A stretch of 16,295 nt of DNA from Propionibacterium sp. (GCA_012837465.1 DURG01000230.1:1-16295); one strand, 5' to 3'. Shown: positions 1 through 6,270, numbered from the stretch's first letter. Numbers and translations are program-made. Notes: generated by a model from the letters alone, not told the origin.

Positions 1-563
1 AAGAAGCTCAGGCCGTTGATCAACAGGGTGGGGCCGACGCCAACGGCGGCCACCATGACGCCCGCCAGTCCGGGGCCGATGAGGCGGGCGCCGTTGAACG
101 ACGTCGAGTTGAGGCCGACCGCATTGGGCAGCAGCTTGATGGGCACGACCTCGGAGACGAACGACTGTCGCGCCGGGTTGTCGAAAGCGGTGATCGCGCC
201 GGTGAACAATGCGAAGGCGTAGACGTGCCACAACTGCACGACGTCGGTGGCCACCAGCCCCCAGAGCCCAAGGGCGCTCGCCGCGAGGGCGAGTTGGGTG
301 ATGAGCAGCACATGGCGCTTGTCGAAGCGGTCGACGACCGCGCCGCCGTACGGGGCGAGGATCGGGATGGCCAGGAACTGCAGGGCGGTGACGATGCCCA
401 GCGCGGTGCTCGAGCCGTCGGTCAGTTCGGTCAGCACCAGCCAGTCCTGGCCGATGCGCTGGATCCAGGTGCCGAGGTTGCTGACGAGGGCACCGACGAA
501 GAAGAAGCGGTAGTTGCGCACCGCGAAGGAGGCGAACATGCGCCAACGGGTCTGCTCAGGCAT
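1..563 (-). CDS. MFS exporter, N-terminal part (truncated by window edge)
   Basis: This is a Major Facilitator Superfamily drug/metabolite exporter of the MFS_3/EntS-like type, in the cytoplasmic membrane. About 187 residues are visible, reading from MPEQTRWRMFASFAVRNYRF. They cover roughly the first five or six membrane segments, and the rest lies beyond base 1. The visible hallmarks are a first helix with NLGTWIQRIGQDWLV, the loop 2-3 signature region GGAVVDRFDKRHVL, and FDNPARQSFVSEVVP after helix 4, which is typical of this subfamily. The ATG (563-561) is preceded by GGAGGTG and lies inside the end of the MarR gene, overlapping it by 8 bases (ATG..TGA), so translation is probably coupled. 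The context implies an exporter controlled by the upstream MarR protein. The substrate cannot be told from sequence. Confidence 0.93.
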   Translation of the reverse strand, partial: MPEQTRWRMFASFAVRNYRFFFVGALVSNLGTWIQRIGQDWLVLTELTDGSSTALGIVTALQFLAIPILAPYGGAVVDRFDKRHVLLITQLALAASALGLWGLVATDVVQLWHVYAFALFTGAITAFDNPARQSFVSEVVPIKLLPNAVGLNSTSFNGARLIGPGLAGVMVAAVGVGPTLLINGLSF

Positions 564-1020
564 GGGACACCTCCAGCAGGAGGTCGGCGGCCTTGCGGAG
601 CAGTTCGAGGTCCTCGGCTCCGAGGGAGTCGATGTGGGCGAGCATCCAGAGGTCGCGGTGGGCGATGGTCTCCTGGACGACGGCGGTGCCGGCGTCGGTG
701 GGGGAGATGAGCACCTGCCGGCCGTCGCTGGGGTGTGGCTGCTTCTCGACGAGGCCGCGCTCGCACAGCGCGTTGAGGGTGCGGGTCATCGACGGCGTGC
801 TGACGCGGTCGCACTCCGCGAGCTGGGTGGGGGTCTGGGGGCCGACGCGGTGGACGCGGGCCAACACCGAGAAGAGGTGGGGAGGTAGTTCGGAGGTGGA
901 CTCGAACCGGACGCGGCGCGCGATGCGCTGGCACGCGAGGCGGAGGTCGTTGGCGAGGGCGGGCTTGTCGAGGGGCATATCGGGCGCGCTGCCTGGCGCG
1001 ATGAGTGTGGTGTCCGGCAC
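556..1020 (-). CDS. MarR-family transcriptional regulator
   Basis: A 154-residue winged-helix repressor, the usual length for MarR proteins. Residues about 50-115 form the DNA-binding domain: LFSVLARVHRVGPQTPTQLA, then VSTPSMTRTLNALCERGLVE as the recognition helix region, then the wing HPSDGRQVLISPTDAG. That D-x-R-x-x-x-I/V-x-x-T-x-x-G pattern is diagnostic. The C-terminal helix (DLELLRKAADLLLEV) is the dimerisation part. The start is GTG at 1020, chosen because AAAGGA sits 4-5 bases upstream; an internal ATG at residue 15 is less likely. It is the first gene of a two-gene operon with the MFS exporter. A palindromic site in its own promoter suggests autoregulation. The effector is unknown, but a toxic small molecule exported by the neighbour is the usual arrangement (inference). 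Confidence 0.93.
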   Translation of the reverse strand: MPDTTLIAPGSAPDMPLDKPALANDLRLACQRIARRVRFESTSELPPHLFSVLARVHRVGPQTPTQLAECDRVSTPSMTRTLNALCERGLVEKQPHPSDGRQVLISPTDAGTAVVQETIAHRDLWMLAHIDSLGAEDLELLRKAADLLLEVSHA

Positions 1021-1044
1021 GGGTTCCTTTCGTAGGGCCGGACG

Positions 1045-1074
1045 TTACCTTAGCTCATTACCTCAGCTAATCAA
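1045..1074 (-). promoter_or_regulatory. MarR promoter with overlapping operator
   Basis: On the minus strand a -35 box TTGATT (1074-1069) and a -10 box TAAGGT (1052-1047) are separated by 16 bases. The spacer region carries an inverted repeat TTAGCT-N9-AGCTAA (1050-1055 and 1065-1070). It also carries a 13-base-period direct repeat, TTACCTTAGCT (1045-1055) and TTACCTCAGCT (1058-1068), read on the plus strand. A repressor bound here would block RNA polymerase, as expected for a self-regulated marR-exporter operon. Boxes and repeats are seen; the assignment to this MarR protein is inference. Confidence 0.75.
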
Positions 1075-1116
1075 AATCTCAAGCATCCTCGCCTCGTCCG
1101 TCCCTCCGTCGACCCT

Positions 1117-1240
1117 GCGCCAACCCTGTCCGAAGGCGCCAACCCTCCTCGGAGGTGCCAGCCTTGCCGGGACGCGCACCAGCCAAAGGCGGAGGGGCCA
1201 GCCCTGTAGGGCTGGCCCCTCTTGCGAAGGTTGGCGCCTT
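1117..1240. repeat. 19-bp-period palindromic repeat cluster
   Basis: Between the cupin stop and the MarR promoter lies a cluster of degenerate units with core GCGCCAACCCT / GTGCCAGCCTT / GGGCCAGCCCT. The CCAACC or CCAGCC cores begin at 1120, 1139, 1158, 1179 and 1198 (steps 19, 19, 21, 19). The unit then continues in the opposite orientation (GGGCTGGCCCC at 1209, GGTTGGCGCC at 1229, step about 19-20). The turning point is a perfect 13-bp hairpin, 1192-1204 with 1209-1221, loop TGTA. A second 12-13-bp pairing, AAGGCGCCAACC (1133-1144) with 1229-1240, encloses it. There is no T-tract, so it is not a classical terminator. No protein is evident here. Confidence 0.8.
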
Positions 1241-1293
1241 CCCGGCGGGCCCGACGGATCGAAGGGGGCGACGACGCGGGTCGGTCGGGGGAC

Positions 1294-1770
1294 CTAGGCG
1301 GACTCGTCCTCGACGTCCGGTGCGGGCTGGTGCGTCCAGCTCGGCGGCTCGTCGTTGCCGGCCTCCTCGTCGGCCTCGGCCATGGCGGCGGTCTCGTGCA
1401 CCTTGCCCTGCGCGTGGTGCGTGGGGGCGTAGACGACGTAGAGCTGCAGGGGCTCCTGGCCGGTGTTGAGGACGTCGTGCCACGTGCCGGCAGGCACTTG
1501 GATGGACCAGCCGTCCTCGACCTCCTGCTCGTAGTCGAGCTTGTCCTTCTCCGGGCCCATGACGCACTTGCCCTTGCCGGCATCGATGCGCAGGAACTGG
1601 TCGGTCTCCGGGTGCACCTCGAGGCCGATCGACTCCCCGACGGGGATCGACATCAGGGTGACCTGGAAGTACTTGCCCGTCCACGCGACGGTGCGGTAGT
1701 TCGTGTTCTCGCGCGTGGCGGTCTCGATGTCGAAGGTGTTGGGCTTGGGCCCGTTGTCAGTGATGTTCAT
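1294..1770 (-). CDS. Cupin-domain protein
   Basis: A 158-residue single-domain cupin. Motif 1 is seen as GLEVHPETDQFLRIDAGKG (residues about 49-67; metal-ligand candidates H53, D57/Q58). Motif 2 is GWSIQVPAGTWHDVLNTG (residues 87-104), with the classic PxGxxHxxxN arrangement and H98 as a ligand. Motif 1 has a reduced HxH, as in many small cupins related to the mannose-6-phosphate-isomerase-like group. The last 40 residues are acidic and probably disordered. The ATG at 1770 is strongly supported by AGGAGG six bases upstream. It is probably a single-gene transcript, with a -10 box at 1789-1794. The enzymatic or binding role cannot be inferred; cupins include isomerases, dioxygenases and storage proteins. 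Confidence 0.9.
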   Translation of the reverse strand: MNITDNGPKPNTFDIETATRENTNYRTVAWTGKYFQVTLMSIPVGESIGLEVHPETDQFLRIDAGKGKCVMGPEKDKLDYEQEVEDGWSIQVPAGTWHDVLNTGQEPLQLYVVYAPTHHAQGKVHETAAMAEADEEAGNDEPPSWTHQPAPDVEDESA

Positions 1771-1788
1771 GTTTCCTCCTACCCCGCC

Positions 1789-1794
1789 AGCCTA
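1789..1794 (-). promoter_or_regulatory. -10 box of the cupin gene
   Basis: TAGGCT on the minus strand, placing a start of transcription about 17 bases before the ATG and leaving room for the AGGAGG ribosome binding site. No good -35 hexamer is visible. Confidence 0.45.
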
Positions 1795-1836
1795 GTCCGG
1801 CGCCGAGCCCGGAGCCGATGGTCAGCGAGAACCCAC

Positions 1837-1859
1837 CCCTTCCGGTGGGCTCAGGGATC
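1837..1859. repeat. Minimal family-A repeat core
   Basis: CCCTTC followed by CGGTGG and then GCTCAGGGATC. The ends are the same as in the long family-A elements elsewhere in the window (CCCTTCG..GCTCAGGG), but the interior is very short. A 6-bp hairpin CCCACC/GGTGGG (1832-1837 and 1844-1849) overlaps it. It lies between divergent genes, unlike the long copies. Confidence 0.5.
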
Positions 1860-1860
1860 G

Positions 1861-1908
1861 CCCAAATCTAGATTCGCGCTCGTCAGGGGTCGCAAATCTA
1901 GATTTGGG
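1861..1908. promoter_or_regulatory. Double AATCTAGATT palindrome (candidate operator pair)
   Basis: Two self-complementary sites, AATCTAGATT (1865-1874) and CAAATCTAGATTTG (1893-1906), have centres exactly 30 bases apart, about three helical turns. Together they also form a larger inverted repeat of 14 bases (1861-1874 with 1895-1908). They sit in the divergent region between the cupin and the MpaB-family gene. They are AT-rich islands in a GC-rich setting, as expected of a regulator binding site. The regulator is unknown. A dispersed repeat element is the alternative. Confidence 0.6.
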
Positions 1909-1946
1909 AGCCGTCGCCCGGCCCAGACAGGCGTCGGGAGGGCACG

Positions 1947-1952
1947 TAGGCT
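1947..1952 (+). promoter_or_regulatory. -10 box, probable leaderless start of the MpaB-family gene
   Basis: TAGGCT ends six bases before the ATG at 1959, and no convincing Shine-Dalgarno sequence is present. Transcription would therefore begin at or next to the start codon. Confidence 0.5.
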
Positions 1953-1958
1953 GGTGGG

Positions 1959-2846
1959 ATGGTCAACCCAGTCGTGCGCCTCCGCACCCTGCTCGGCAGG
2001 ACGCTGCGCTCGCGGGTCGCCGGCGACGACGCCGACGAGAAGGCTGCGCTGATCTGGGGCGCCGACGGCGAGCGCTGGCACGGCCCCGACGACATCATCT
2101 GGCACCTCAACGGCGACGCCGCCATGTACGCCGGCGGCATCCGCGCGCTCCTGCTCCAAGCCCTCCACCCAGCCGCGATGGCCGGGGTCGCCGGGCACTC
2201 CGGCTACCGCTCCGATCCGTGGGGCAGGCTGCAGCGCACCTCCGAGTTCATCGCCATGACCACCTACGGGCCCATCGCATCCGCCGAGGCGCTCATCGCC
2301 CGCATCCGCGCCGTCCATGAGCGCGTCCGCGGGAAGACCGACGACGGCACGCCCTACCGCGCCTCTGACCCGCACCTGCTCGAATGGGTACACATCGCCG
2401 AGACCCAGAGCTTCCTCGCGAGCTTCCAGCAGTTCGGCGACCGCCGGCTCACGCAGCAGGAGACCGACGACTACGTCGCCCAGGCGGCCCCCGTCGGCGA
2501 GATGCTGGGCGCCATCGACCTGCCGCGCACCGAGGCCGAACTGCTCGCTGCCATCGATAAGTACCGTCCCGAGCTGCGGGCTTCGAAGGCCGCGCTCGAC
2601 ACCGTTGACTTCCTGCTGCGCCAACCGCCCATCCCCTGGCCGGCCCGCCCCGGCTACTGGATGCTCGCCGCCGGCGCCATCGCGACGCTGCCTGCGTGGG
2701 CCCGCCGCGAACTGCGCCTACCTGCGGGCCGTTGGTTCGACGTGCTCGTCGGCCGTCCGCTGGGGTGGCTCTCGACGACGATCGTTCGCTGGGCGCTCAA
2801 GCCCGAGCAGCGCCGCGACCGCGCAGGCGCGCCCCAGCGCGCCTGA
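1959..2846 (+). CDS. Oxygenase MpaB-family (DUF2236) protein
   Basis: A 295-residue protein of the DUF2236 family, which includes fungal MpaB and bacterial latex-clearing proteins. These are haem-type oxygenases built from helices. Characteristic stretches are WHLNGDAAMYAGGIRALLLQ (48-67), LHPAAMAGVAGHS (69-81) and DPHLLEWVHIAETQSF (about 137-152). Histidines H70, H80, H120, H139 and H145 are candidates for haem contacts, by family knowledge. The C-terminal third (RPGYWMLAAGAIATLPAWAR) is hydrophobic and may contact the membrane. The start is ATG 1959, directly downstream of a -10 box. It is not in an operon with the cupin, which is divergent. The substrate is unknown; most bacterial members have no assigned reaction. 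Confidence 0.88.
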   Translation: MVNPVVRLRTLLGRTLRSRVAGDDADEKAALIWGADGERWHGPDDIIWHLNGDAAMYAGGIRALLLQALHPAAMAGVAGHSGYRSDPWGRLQRTSEFIAMTTYGPIASAEALIARIRAVHERVRGKTDDGTPYRASDPHLLEWVHIAETQSFLASFQQFGDRRLTQQETDDYVAQAAPVGEMLGAIDLPRTEAELLAAIDKYRPELRASKAALDTVDFLLRQPPIPWPARPGYWMLAAGAIATLPAWARRELRLPAGRWFDVLVGRPLGWLSTTIVRWALKPEQRRDRAGAPQRA

Positions 2847-2872
2847 CGTCGCCTCGGGAGGCCCAAAGGGGG

Positions 2873-2901
2873 TAGTCAGTCGGGAGGCGGCGGCGTAACG
2901 T
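2873..2901 (+). promoter_or_regulatory. Promoter of the small Rho_N-like gene
   Basis: TAGTCA (2873-2878) and TAACGT (2896-2901) are 17 bases apart. Transcription would start near 2908 and give a leader of about 19 bases containing the GGGAGG ribosome binding site (2913-2918). The -35 match is only moderate. Confidence 0.5.
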
Positions 2902-2926
2902 GGCTGGCCCAAGGGAGGTCCACGAC

Positions 2927-3256
2927 ATGACACCGAAGGCATGGAGCGCCAAGCGCGAGCGTCAGTACGAGCACATCAAAGAGGGTCTCGAGGAACGTGG
3001 CGAGGACGAGGAGACGGCCGAGGAGATCGCCGCCCGCACCGTCAACAAGGTGCGCGCCCAGGAGGGTGAGGCCGAGGAGTCGAGCAAACTGTCACGCGAG
3101 GACATCTCGCCCAGCCGACGCGGCGGCCTGCGCTCGCACAAGGGAGCGGGTGGCCGCACGCGGGACCAGCTCTACGAAGAGGCCAAGCGCAAGAACATCG
3201 AGGGGCGCTCAAAGATGAACAAGGCCGAGCTGGAGAAGGCCGTCGACGCCGATTGA
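2927..3256 (+). CDS. Small charged protein with Rho_N/SAP-like C-terminus (often annotated 'plasmid stabilization protein')
   Basis: A 109-residue, very hydrophilic protein. The N-terminal half (KRERQYEHIKEGLEERG, then EEIAARTVNKVRAQEGEAEE) is a helical, strongly charged segment. A linker with SPSRRGGLRSHKG follows. The C-terminal segment TRDQLYEEAKRKNIEGRSKM plus NKAELEKAV is a Rho_N/SAP-like helix-extended loop-helix module, which in other proteins binds nucleic acid. Close relatives are common on actinobacterial and proteobacterial chromosomes under the name plasmid stabilization protein, without proof of that role. The start is ATG 2927, because GGGAGG lies 8 bases before it; an in-frame GTG at 2900 would overlap the -10 box. 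Nucleic-acid binding is inferred. Confidence 0.85.
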   Translation: MTPKAWSAKRERQYEHIKEGLEERGEDEETAEEIAARTVNKVRAQEGEAEESSKLSREDISPSRRGGLRSHKGAGGRTRDQLYEEAKRKNIEGRSKMNKAELEKAVDAD

Positions 3257-3311
3257 TGGATCCAGGCTGAGCCTCAATCCACCTGTGCGTGCAGCAGCCG
3301 AGGTCACTTCA

Positions 3312-3431
3312 GGGTCCCGAGTGCCGATGGAAAGGCCCTGTACGCGTTGCCAAGCGTTGTTGTCCCTCGATACACCTCGCGGAATGCCGTGTCGGGGGTC
3401 GCTGTGGGCGGCCGCGAGGCACTCGGGACCC
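3312..3431. repeat. Family-B palindromic repeat, copy B1
   Basis: A 14-bp perfect inverted repeat, GGGTCCCGAGTGCC (3312-3325) with GGCACTCGGGACCC (3418-3431), encloses a second half-element. That half-element begins GTCCCTCGATAC (3362-3373) and has its own variable stem CCTCGCGG (3375-3382) paired with CCGCGAGG (3412-3419). The same two end sequences flank a completely different stem in copy B2 at 10056-10138. It lies in the gene-free stretch 3257-3625 between convergent genes. Confidence 0.8.
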
Positions 3432-3440
3432 GGTACCTGG

Positions 3441-3456
3441 CCACCGCTTTCGGTGG
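3441..3456. other. Small perfect hairpin
   Basis: CCACCG (3441-3446), loop CTTT, CGGTGG (3451-3456). It is GC-rich but has no T-tract on either side. It may help terminate the convergent transcripts that meet here, though it is not a classical terminator. Confidence 0.45.
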
Positions 3457-3486
3457 CTTAGCTTGGATCCACTGGGGTGCCAGATC

Positions 3487-3614
3487 GGCTGCGGGGGCCC
3501 TTCGTCGTGCCTGGCTTGTTCCTCGCGGGGCACGCTCAGGGACCGGTTTCGGCTGCGGGGGCCCTTCGTCGTGCCCGGCTCGTTCCTCGCGGGGCACGCT
3601 CAGGGACCGGTTTC
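3487..3614. repeat. Family-A repeats A1 and A2, tandem 64-bp copies
   Basis: Two adjacent 64-base units, 3487-3550 and 3551-3614, differ at only two bases (T/C in both cases). Each runs GGCTGCGGGGGCCCTTCGTC, then a hairpin with arms GTGCC(C/T) and GGGCAC around GGCT(C/T)GTTCCTCGC, then GCTCAGGGACCGGTTTC. A third unit starts (GGCTGCGG, 3615-3622) but breaks off four bases before the stop codon of the SDR gene. The variable base in the A1 stem keeps pairing as a T-G wobble. It lies between convergent genes and fills, with B1, the 369-base gene-free region. Confidence 0.9.
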
Positions 3615-3625
3615 GGCTGCGGCTG

Positions 3626-4309
3626 TCAGGCGTCGCGGACGTCGGAGAGGACCTTTTCGCCGAAGTCGGCGCGGTTCAGCAGCGTCAGGATCTGGCCTGC
3701 GGCCTTCTCTGGCGAACTCAGCTGCCCCTGGTCCTTGAGCGCCTGGAACCTGTCCCGCGACGGGAAGTCCGAGCCGCGGATCAGTTCCTGCATGCCGGTG
3801 TCCACCACGCCCGGCGCGATCGACGCGACGCGCACGCCGTCGAGCCCCTCTGCGGCGAGTGTCGCCGCGTGCATGTCGATGGCGGCCTTCGTGGCGCAGT
3901 AGGTGCTCCACGTCTCGGACGGGCGACGGCCGGCGCCGCTCGAGATGTGCACGATGCGCAGCGGTACCCCGGCGGGGCGGTCGCGGACGACTGCATCGGT
4001 GAGCATCAGGGGCGCCGTGACGTTGAGGTTGACCGCCTGCTCGATGGCCGCGGCGTCCTGCTTGCCGATGAACCCGATCGGGCCGACCGTGCCGGCGTTG
4101 TTGATGAGGATGAGGTCGGTGGCGTCGGCGAGGAACTCGCCCAGGGCCCCGGACCCGAGCCAGGCGTCGAGCGCCTGCGGTGACCCGAGGTCGACCTCTG
4201 CGCCGCCCGAGCGCGAGATGCCCAGCACCTCCCAACCGTCGGCCTCCAGTTGCGTGGCGAGCGCGGCGCCGAGGCCCTTGCTGTGGCCGGTGACGATTGC
4301 CTTCTTCAT
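3626..4309 (-). CDS. Short-chain dehydrogenase/reductase (sepiapterin/benzil reductase-like)
   Basis: A 227-residue classical SDR, NAD(P)H-dependent and cytosolic. It shows the cofactor motif TGHSKGLG (7-14), NNAG (70-73), structural N95, catalytic S123/S124 in HISSGAGR, the YxxxK pair Y137 and K141 (YCATK), and PGVVDTGM (166-173). The overall pattern (MKKAIVTGHSKGLG start, short C-terminus ending VLSDVRDA) resembles sepiapterin-reductase-like and YueD benzil-reductase proteins rather than FabG. The ATG at 4309 has AAGGAG six bases upstream. It lies 11 bases after the amidase stop, so the two form an operon, and a ketone or aldehyde substrate linked to amide breakdown is possible (inference). 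Family-A repeats begin just past its stop codon. Confidence 0.92.
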   Translation of the reverse strand: MKKAIVTGHSKGLGAALATQLEADGWEVLGISRSGGAEVDLGSPQALDAWLGSGALGEFLADATDLILINNAGTVGPIGFIGKQDAAAIEQAVNLNVTAPLMLTDAVVRDRPAGVPLRIVHISSGAGRRPSETWSTYCATKAAIDMHAATLAAEGLDGVRVASIAPGVVDTGMQELIRGSDFPSRDRFQALKDQGQLSSPEKAAGQILTLLNRADFGEKVLSDVRDA

Positions 4310-4320
4310 GTTTCTCCTTG

Positions 4321-5670
4321 TCAGCGGCGTACGCCGCGATCCACGGGGGTGAGGGTGGTGACGAGTTGGCGGGCCACGTCGAGGACGAGGTGGTCGCGGC
4401 CGTGCGCACCGATGATCTGCACGGCGAGCGGCAGGCCCTCCGTGGACAGGCCGAGCGGCACGCTGGCGGCAGGGTTCCCGGCCATGTTCCAGAACGAGGT
4501 GTAGCTGACCACGGAGGTGGAGGTGCGCTGCGACGTGAGCGTGTCCTTGTCGTGCAGGATCGGCGTCGTCGGCGGCAACTGGGGCGTGACCGGCGTGACC
4601 AGCACGTCGAGGTGTTGGAAGACCCGCCGCATCGCGGCCTCGATCCGATCCGTGGTGCGCAATGAGCGCTGGAGCGCGAACCGGGGCAGCCTGCGGGCGA
4701 GCCCCTCGACCTGGCCGGAGCGCTGTTCGAGCAGTTCGGGGTGCTCCATGCGCTTGACCTCGGCGTCGATCCCCAGCCAGCACTGGGCGAGGAAGGCCGT
4801 CGGTGAAGCGCCGTAGCGCAGGGTGCCGCGGTGGACGTCGTGGCCGGCTGTGGCCAGCAACCGGGCCGCGTGCTCCACCGCTTGCGCCAGTTCCGGATCC
4901 GGCGTGAACCCAGGCACGGATGCCTGCAGGGTCCACCCCACCCGGAGACGATCGGGCGTGGGTGAAGTGGGTGTCGACGGCGGGCCGATGAGGTCGAGGA
5001 GCAGCGCCACGTCGTCGACGTCGCGGGCGAGGGGGCCGTACGTGCCGAGCTTGAACCACAGGTCAGGCAGTGGGGCGGTGGGGACGAGCCCGCGGGTGGG
5101 CTTGATGCCGACGAGGCCGGTCCAGGCGGCGGGGATGCGGACGGATCCGCCGCCGTCGCCGCCGAGCGCCACGGGCACCATGCCGGTGGCGACGGCCACC
5201 GCAGAACCGCCGGACGAGCCGCCGGGGCTGCGTTCGCCGTCGAACGGGTTGCGGGTGGCACCCCAGGGGCCGTCGGTGAACGGGACCTGGCCGAACTCGG
5301 GCATGTGGGTCTTGCCGACGATGACCGCCCCGGCCCGCTTCAGGCGGGCGACGACCTCGGAGTCCTCCGGGGCCGGCGTCGTGTTGGCGCGGGTGCCGAG
5401 GGTGGTGATCATGCCGGCCACCGCCATCTCCTCCTTGATGGCCACGGGCACGCCGAACAGTGGCAGGTGACCGCGCTCGTGGGAGGGGACGGCGTCGAGG
5501 CGGGCCGCGTCGACGCGGGCGTCCTCCGTGCGGAGGTGGGAGAAGGCCTGGTAGTACGAATCGAGGCGATCGATCCGGTCGAAAACGCGGGCCAGATGGG
5601 CCTCCACGGTGGATTCGCCTCGGCGGAGGGCGTCGGCGAGCTGGCGGGCGCTGAGGTCGAGGAGGTCCAT
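4321..5670 (-). CDS. Amidase-signature family hydrolase
   Basis: A 449-residue amidase-signature enzyme with the Ser-cis-Ser-Lys catalytic triad. K79 lies in GVPVAIKEEM, the cis-Ser S152 in SPGGSSGGSAVAVATG, and the nucleophile S176 in GGDGGGSVRIPAA. The 24-residue spacing between the two serines is that of the family. VGKTHMPEFG and GIKPTRG are also present. The length is normal for a stand-alone amidase. No gatB or gatC is next to it and no C-terminal gatA features are obvious, so a catabolic amidase for a small or aryl amide is more likely than GatA; the substrate is not determinable. The start is ATG 5670, with a -10 box directly before it and no ribosome binding site, so probably leaderless. 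It is the first gene of an operon with the SDR. Confidence 0.93.
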   Translation of the reverse strand: MDLLDLSARQLADALRRGESTVEAHLARVFDRIDRLDSYYQAFSHLRTEDARVDAARLDAVPSHERGHLPLFGVPVAIKEEMAVAGMITTLGTRANTTPAPEDSEVVARLKRAGAVIVGKTHMPEFGQVPFTDGPWGATRNPFDGERSPGGSSGGSAVAVATGMVPVALGGDGGGSVRIPAAWTGLVGIKPTRGLVPTAPLPDLWFKLGTYGPLARDVDDVALLLDLIGPPSTPTSPTPDRLRVGWTLQASVPGFTPDPELAQAVEHAARLLATAGHDVHRGTLRYGASPTAFLAQCWLGIDAEVKRMEHPELLEQRSGQVEGLARRLPRFALQRSLRTTDRIEAAMRRVFQHLDVLVTPVTPQLPPTTPILHDKDTLTSQRTSTSVVSYTSFWNMAGNPAASVPLGLSTEGLPLAVQIIGAHGRDHLVLDVARQLVTTLTPVDRGVRR

Positions 5671-5676
5671 GCAGCA

Positions 5677-5682
5677 ACGCTA
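5677..5682 (-). promoter_or_regulatory. -10 box, probable leaderless start of the amidase-SDR operon
   Basis: TAGCGT on the minus strand ends six bases before the amidase ATG at 5670. No Shine-Dalgarno sequence is present. Confidence 0.5.
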
Positions 5683-5732
5683 CCCGCTGGCGTGGATCTC
5701 AGCCTCGGGGAGATATCGATGCGTAGCCGGGG

Positions 5733-5759
5733 GTCAGATGTGGACGCTCCACACCTGAC
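5733..5759. promoter_or_regulatory. 27-bp near-perfect palindrome between divergent genes
   Basis: GTCAGATGTGGA (5733-5744), spacer CGC, TCCACACCTGAC (5748-5759); 11 of 12 positions pair. It is centred at 5746, upstream of both the amidase -10 box (5677-5682) and the hslR -10 box (5792-5797). It is a likely dimeric regulator site; which gene it controls is unknown. Confidence 0.6.
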
Positions 5760-5791
5760 GTCCGAATGCGCATCGTTGTTTTTGAGCGGGT

Positions 5792-5797
5792 TAGGAT
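5792..5797 (+). promoter_or_regulatory. -10 box, probable leaderless start of the S4-domain gene
   Basis: TAGGAT lies seven bases before the ATG at 5805. There is no ribosome binding site and no clear -35 hexamer. Confidence 0.5.
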
Positions 5798-5804
5798 CGT
5801 CCGC

Positions 5805-6170
5805 ATGGCTCGACTCGACGCTTGGCTCTGGGCGGTGCGCATCTACAAGACGCGGTCACTGGCCACCACCGCCGTGCGCGGCGGGCACGTGCGGGTCAAC
5901 GACCTGTTGCCCAAGGCGTCGCAGCAGGTGGTGCCCGGGCAGGTGATCCGCGTGCGCAAGGACCAGGACGAGAAGATCATCGAGGTGGTCGACGAGACGA
6001 TGGCCAAGCGTGTCAGTGCACCGCTGGCGCAGGCGGCCTACATCGACCGCACGCCCGAGAAACCGCCGCCCATCCCCGAGATGGTGGGCCGGGTCGCGGT
6101 GCGGGATCGCGGCGCCGGGCGGCCGACGAAGCGCGAGCGCCGGGCAATCGAGAGGCTCCGCGGTCACTGA
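5805..6170 (+). CDS. hslR: S4-domain RNA-binding protein (HslR/Hsp15-like)
   Basis: A 121-residue protein starting MARLDAWLWAVRIYKTRSLA, the typical opening of Hsp15/HslR proteins. The S4 RNA-binding domain (residues 1-60) includes AVRGGHVRVND and VVPGQVIRVRK. The tail is basic (GRPTKRERRAIERLRGH), as in family members that bind rRNA. In E. coli, Hsp15 recognises stalled 50S subunits carrying tRNA and is heat-induced; an equivalent role here is inference. The start at 5805 is preferred over an in-frame ATG at 5766, because it matches the conserved N-terminus and follows a -10 box directly. It is transcribed divergently from the amidase and ends facing the dehydrogenase, with two family-A repeats between. 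Confidence 0.9.
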   Translation: MARLDAWLWAVRIYKTRSLATTAVRGGHVRVNDLLPKASQQVVPGQVIRVRKDQDEKIIEVVDETMAKRVSAPLAQAAYIDRTPEKPPPIPEMVGRVAVRDRGAGRPTKRERRAIERLRGH

Positions 6171-6202
6171 CCCTCTGCTCCGGAGCGCACAGCTGAGAGC
6201 TT

Positions 6203-6270
6203 GGTCCCTGAGCGTGCCCCGCGACGAAGGAGCCGGGCACGACGAAGGGCCCCCGCAGCCGATCTGACAC
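6203..6270. repeat. Family-A repeat, copy A3 (reverse orientation)
   Basis: GGTCCCTGAGC, then the stem GTGCCC (6214-6219) with GGGCAC (6235-6240), then GACGAAGGGCCCCCGCAG and the tail GATCTGACAC. It is the reverse complement of A1/A2 with a changed loop (CGCGACGAAGGAGCC). It starts 32 bases after the hslR stop. Confidence 0.85.

Noticed and set aside
2900..2926. Longer start (GTG) for the Rho_N-like protein
   Set aside because: The extra residues overlap the likely -10 box, and GGGAGG is correctly placed only for ATG 2927.
3257..3625. Degenerate transposon or insertion sequence
   Set aside because: No transposase frame or target-site duplication is visible; the stretch is accounted for by repeats A1, A2 and B1.
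5766..5804. Upstream ATG for the S4-domain protein
   Set aside because: It would add residues absent from the conserved MARLDAWLWAVR start and place the -10 box inside the gene.
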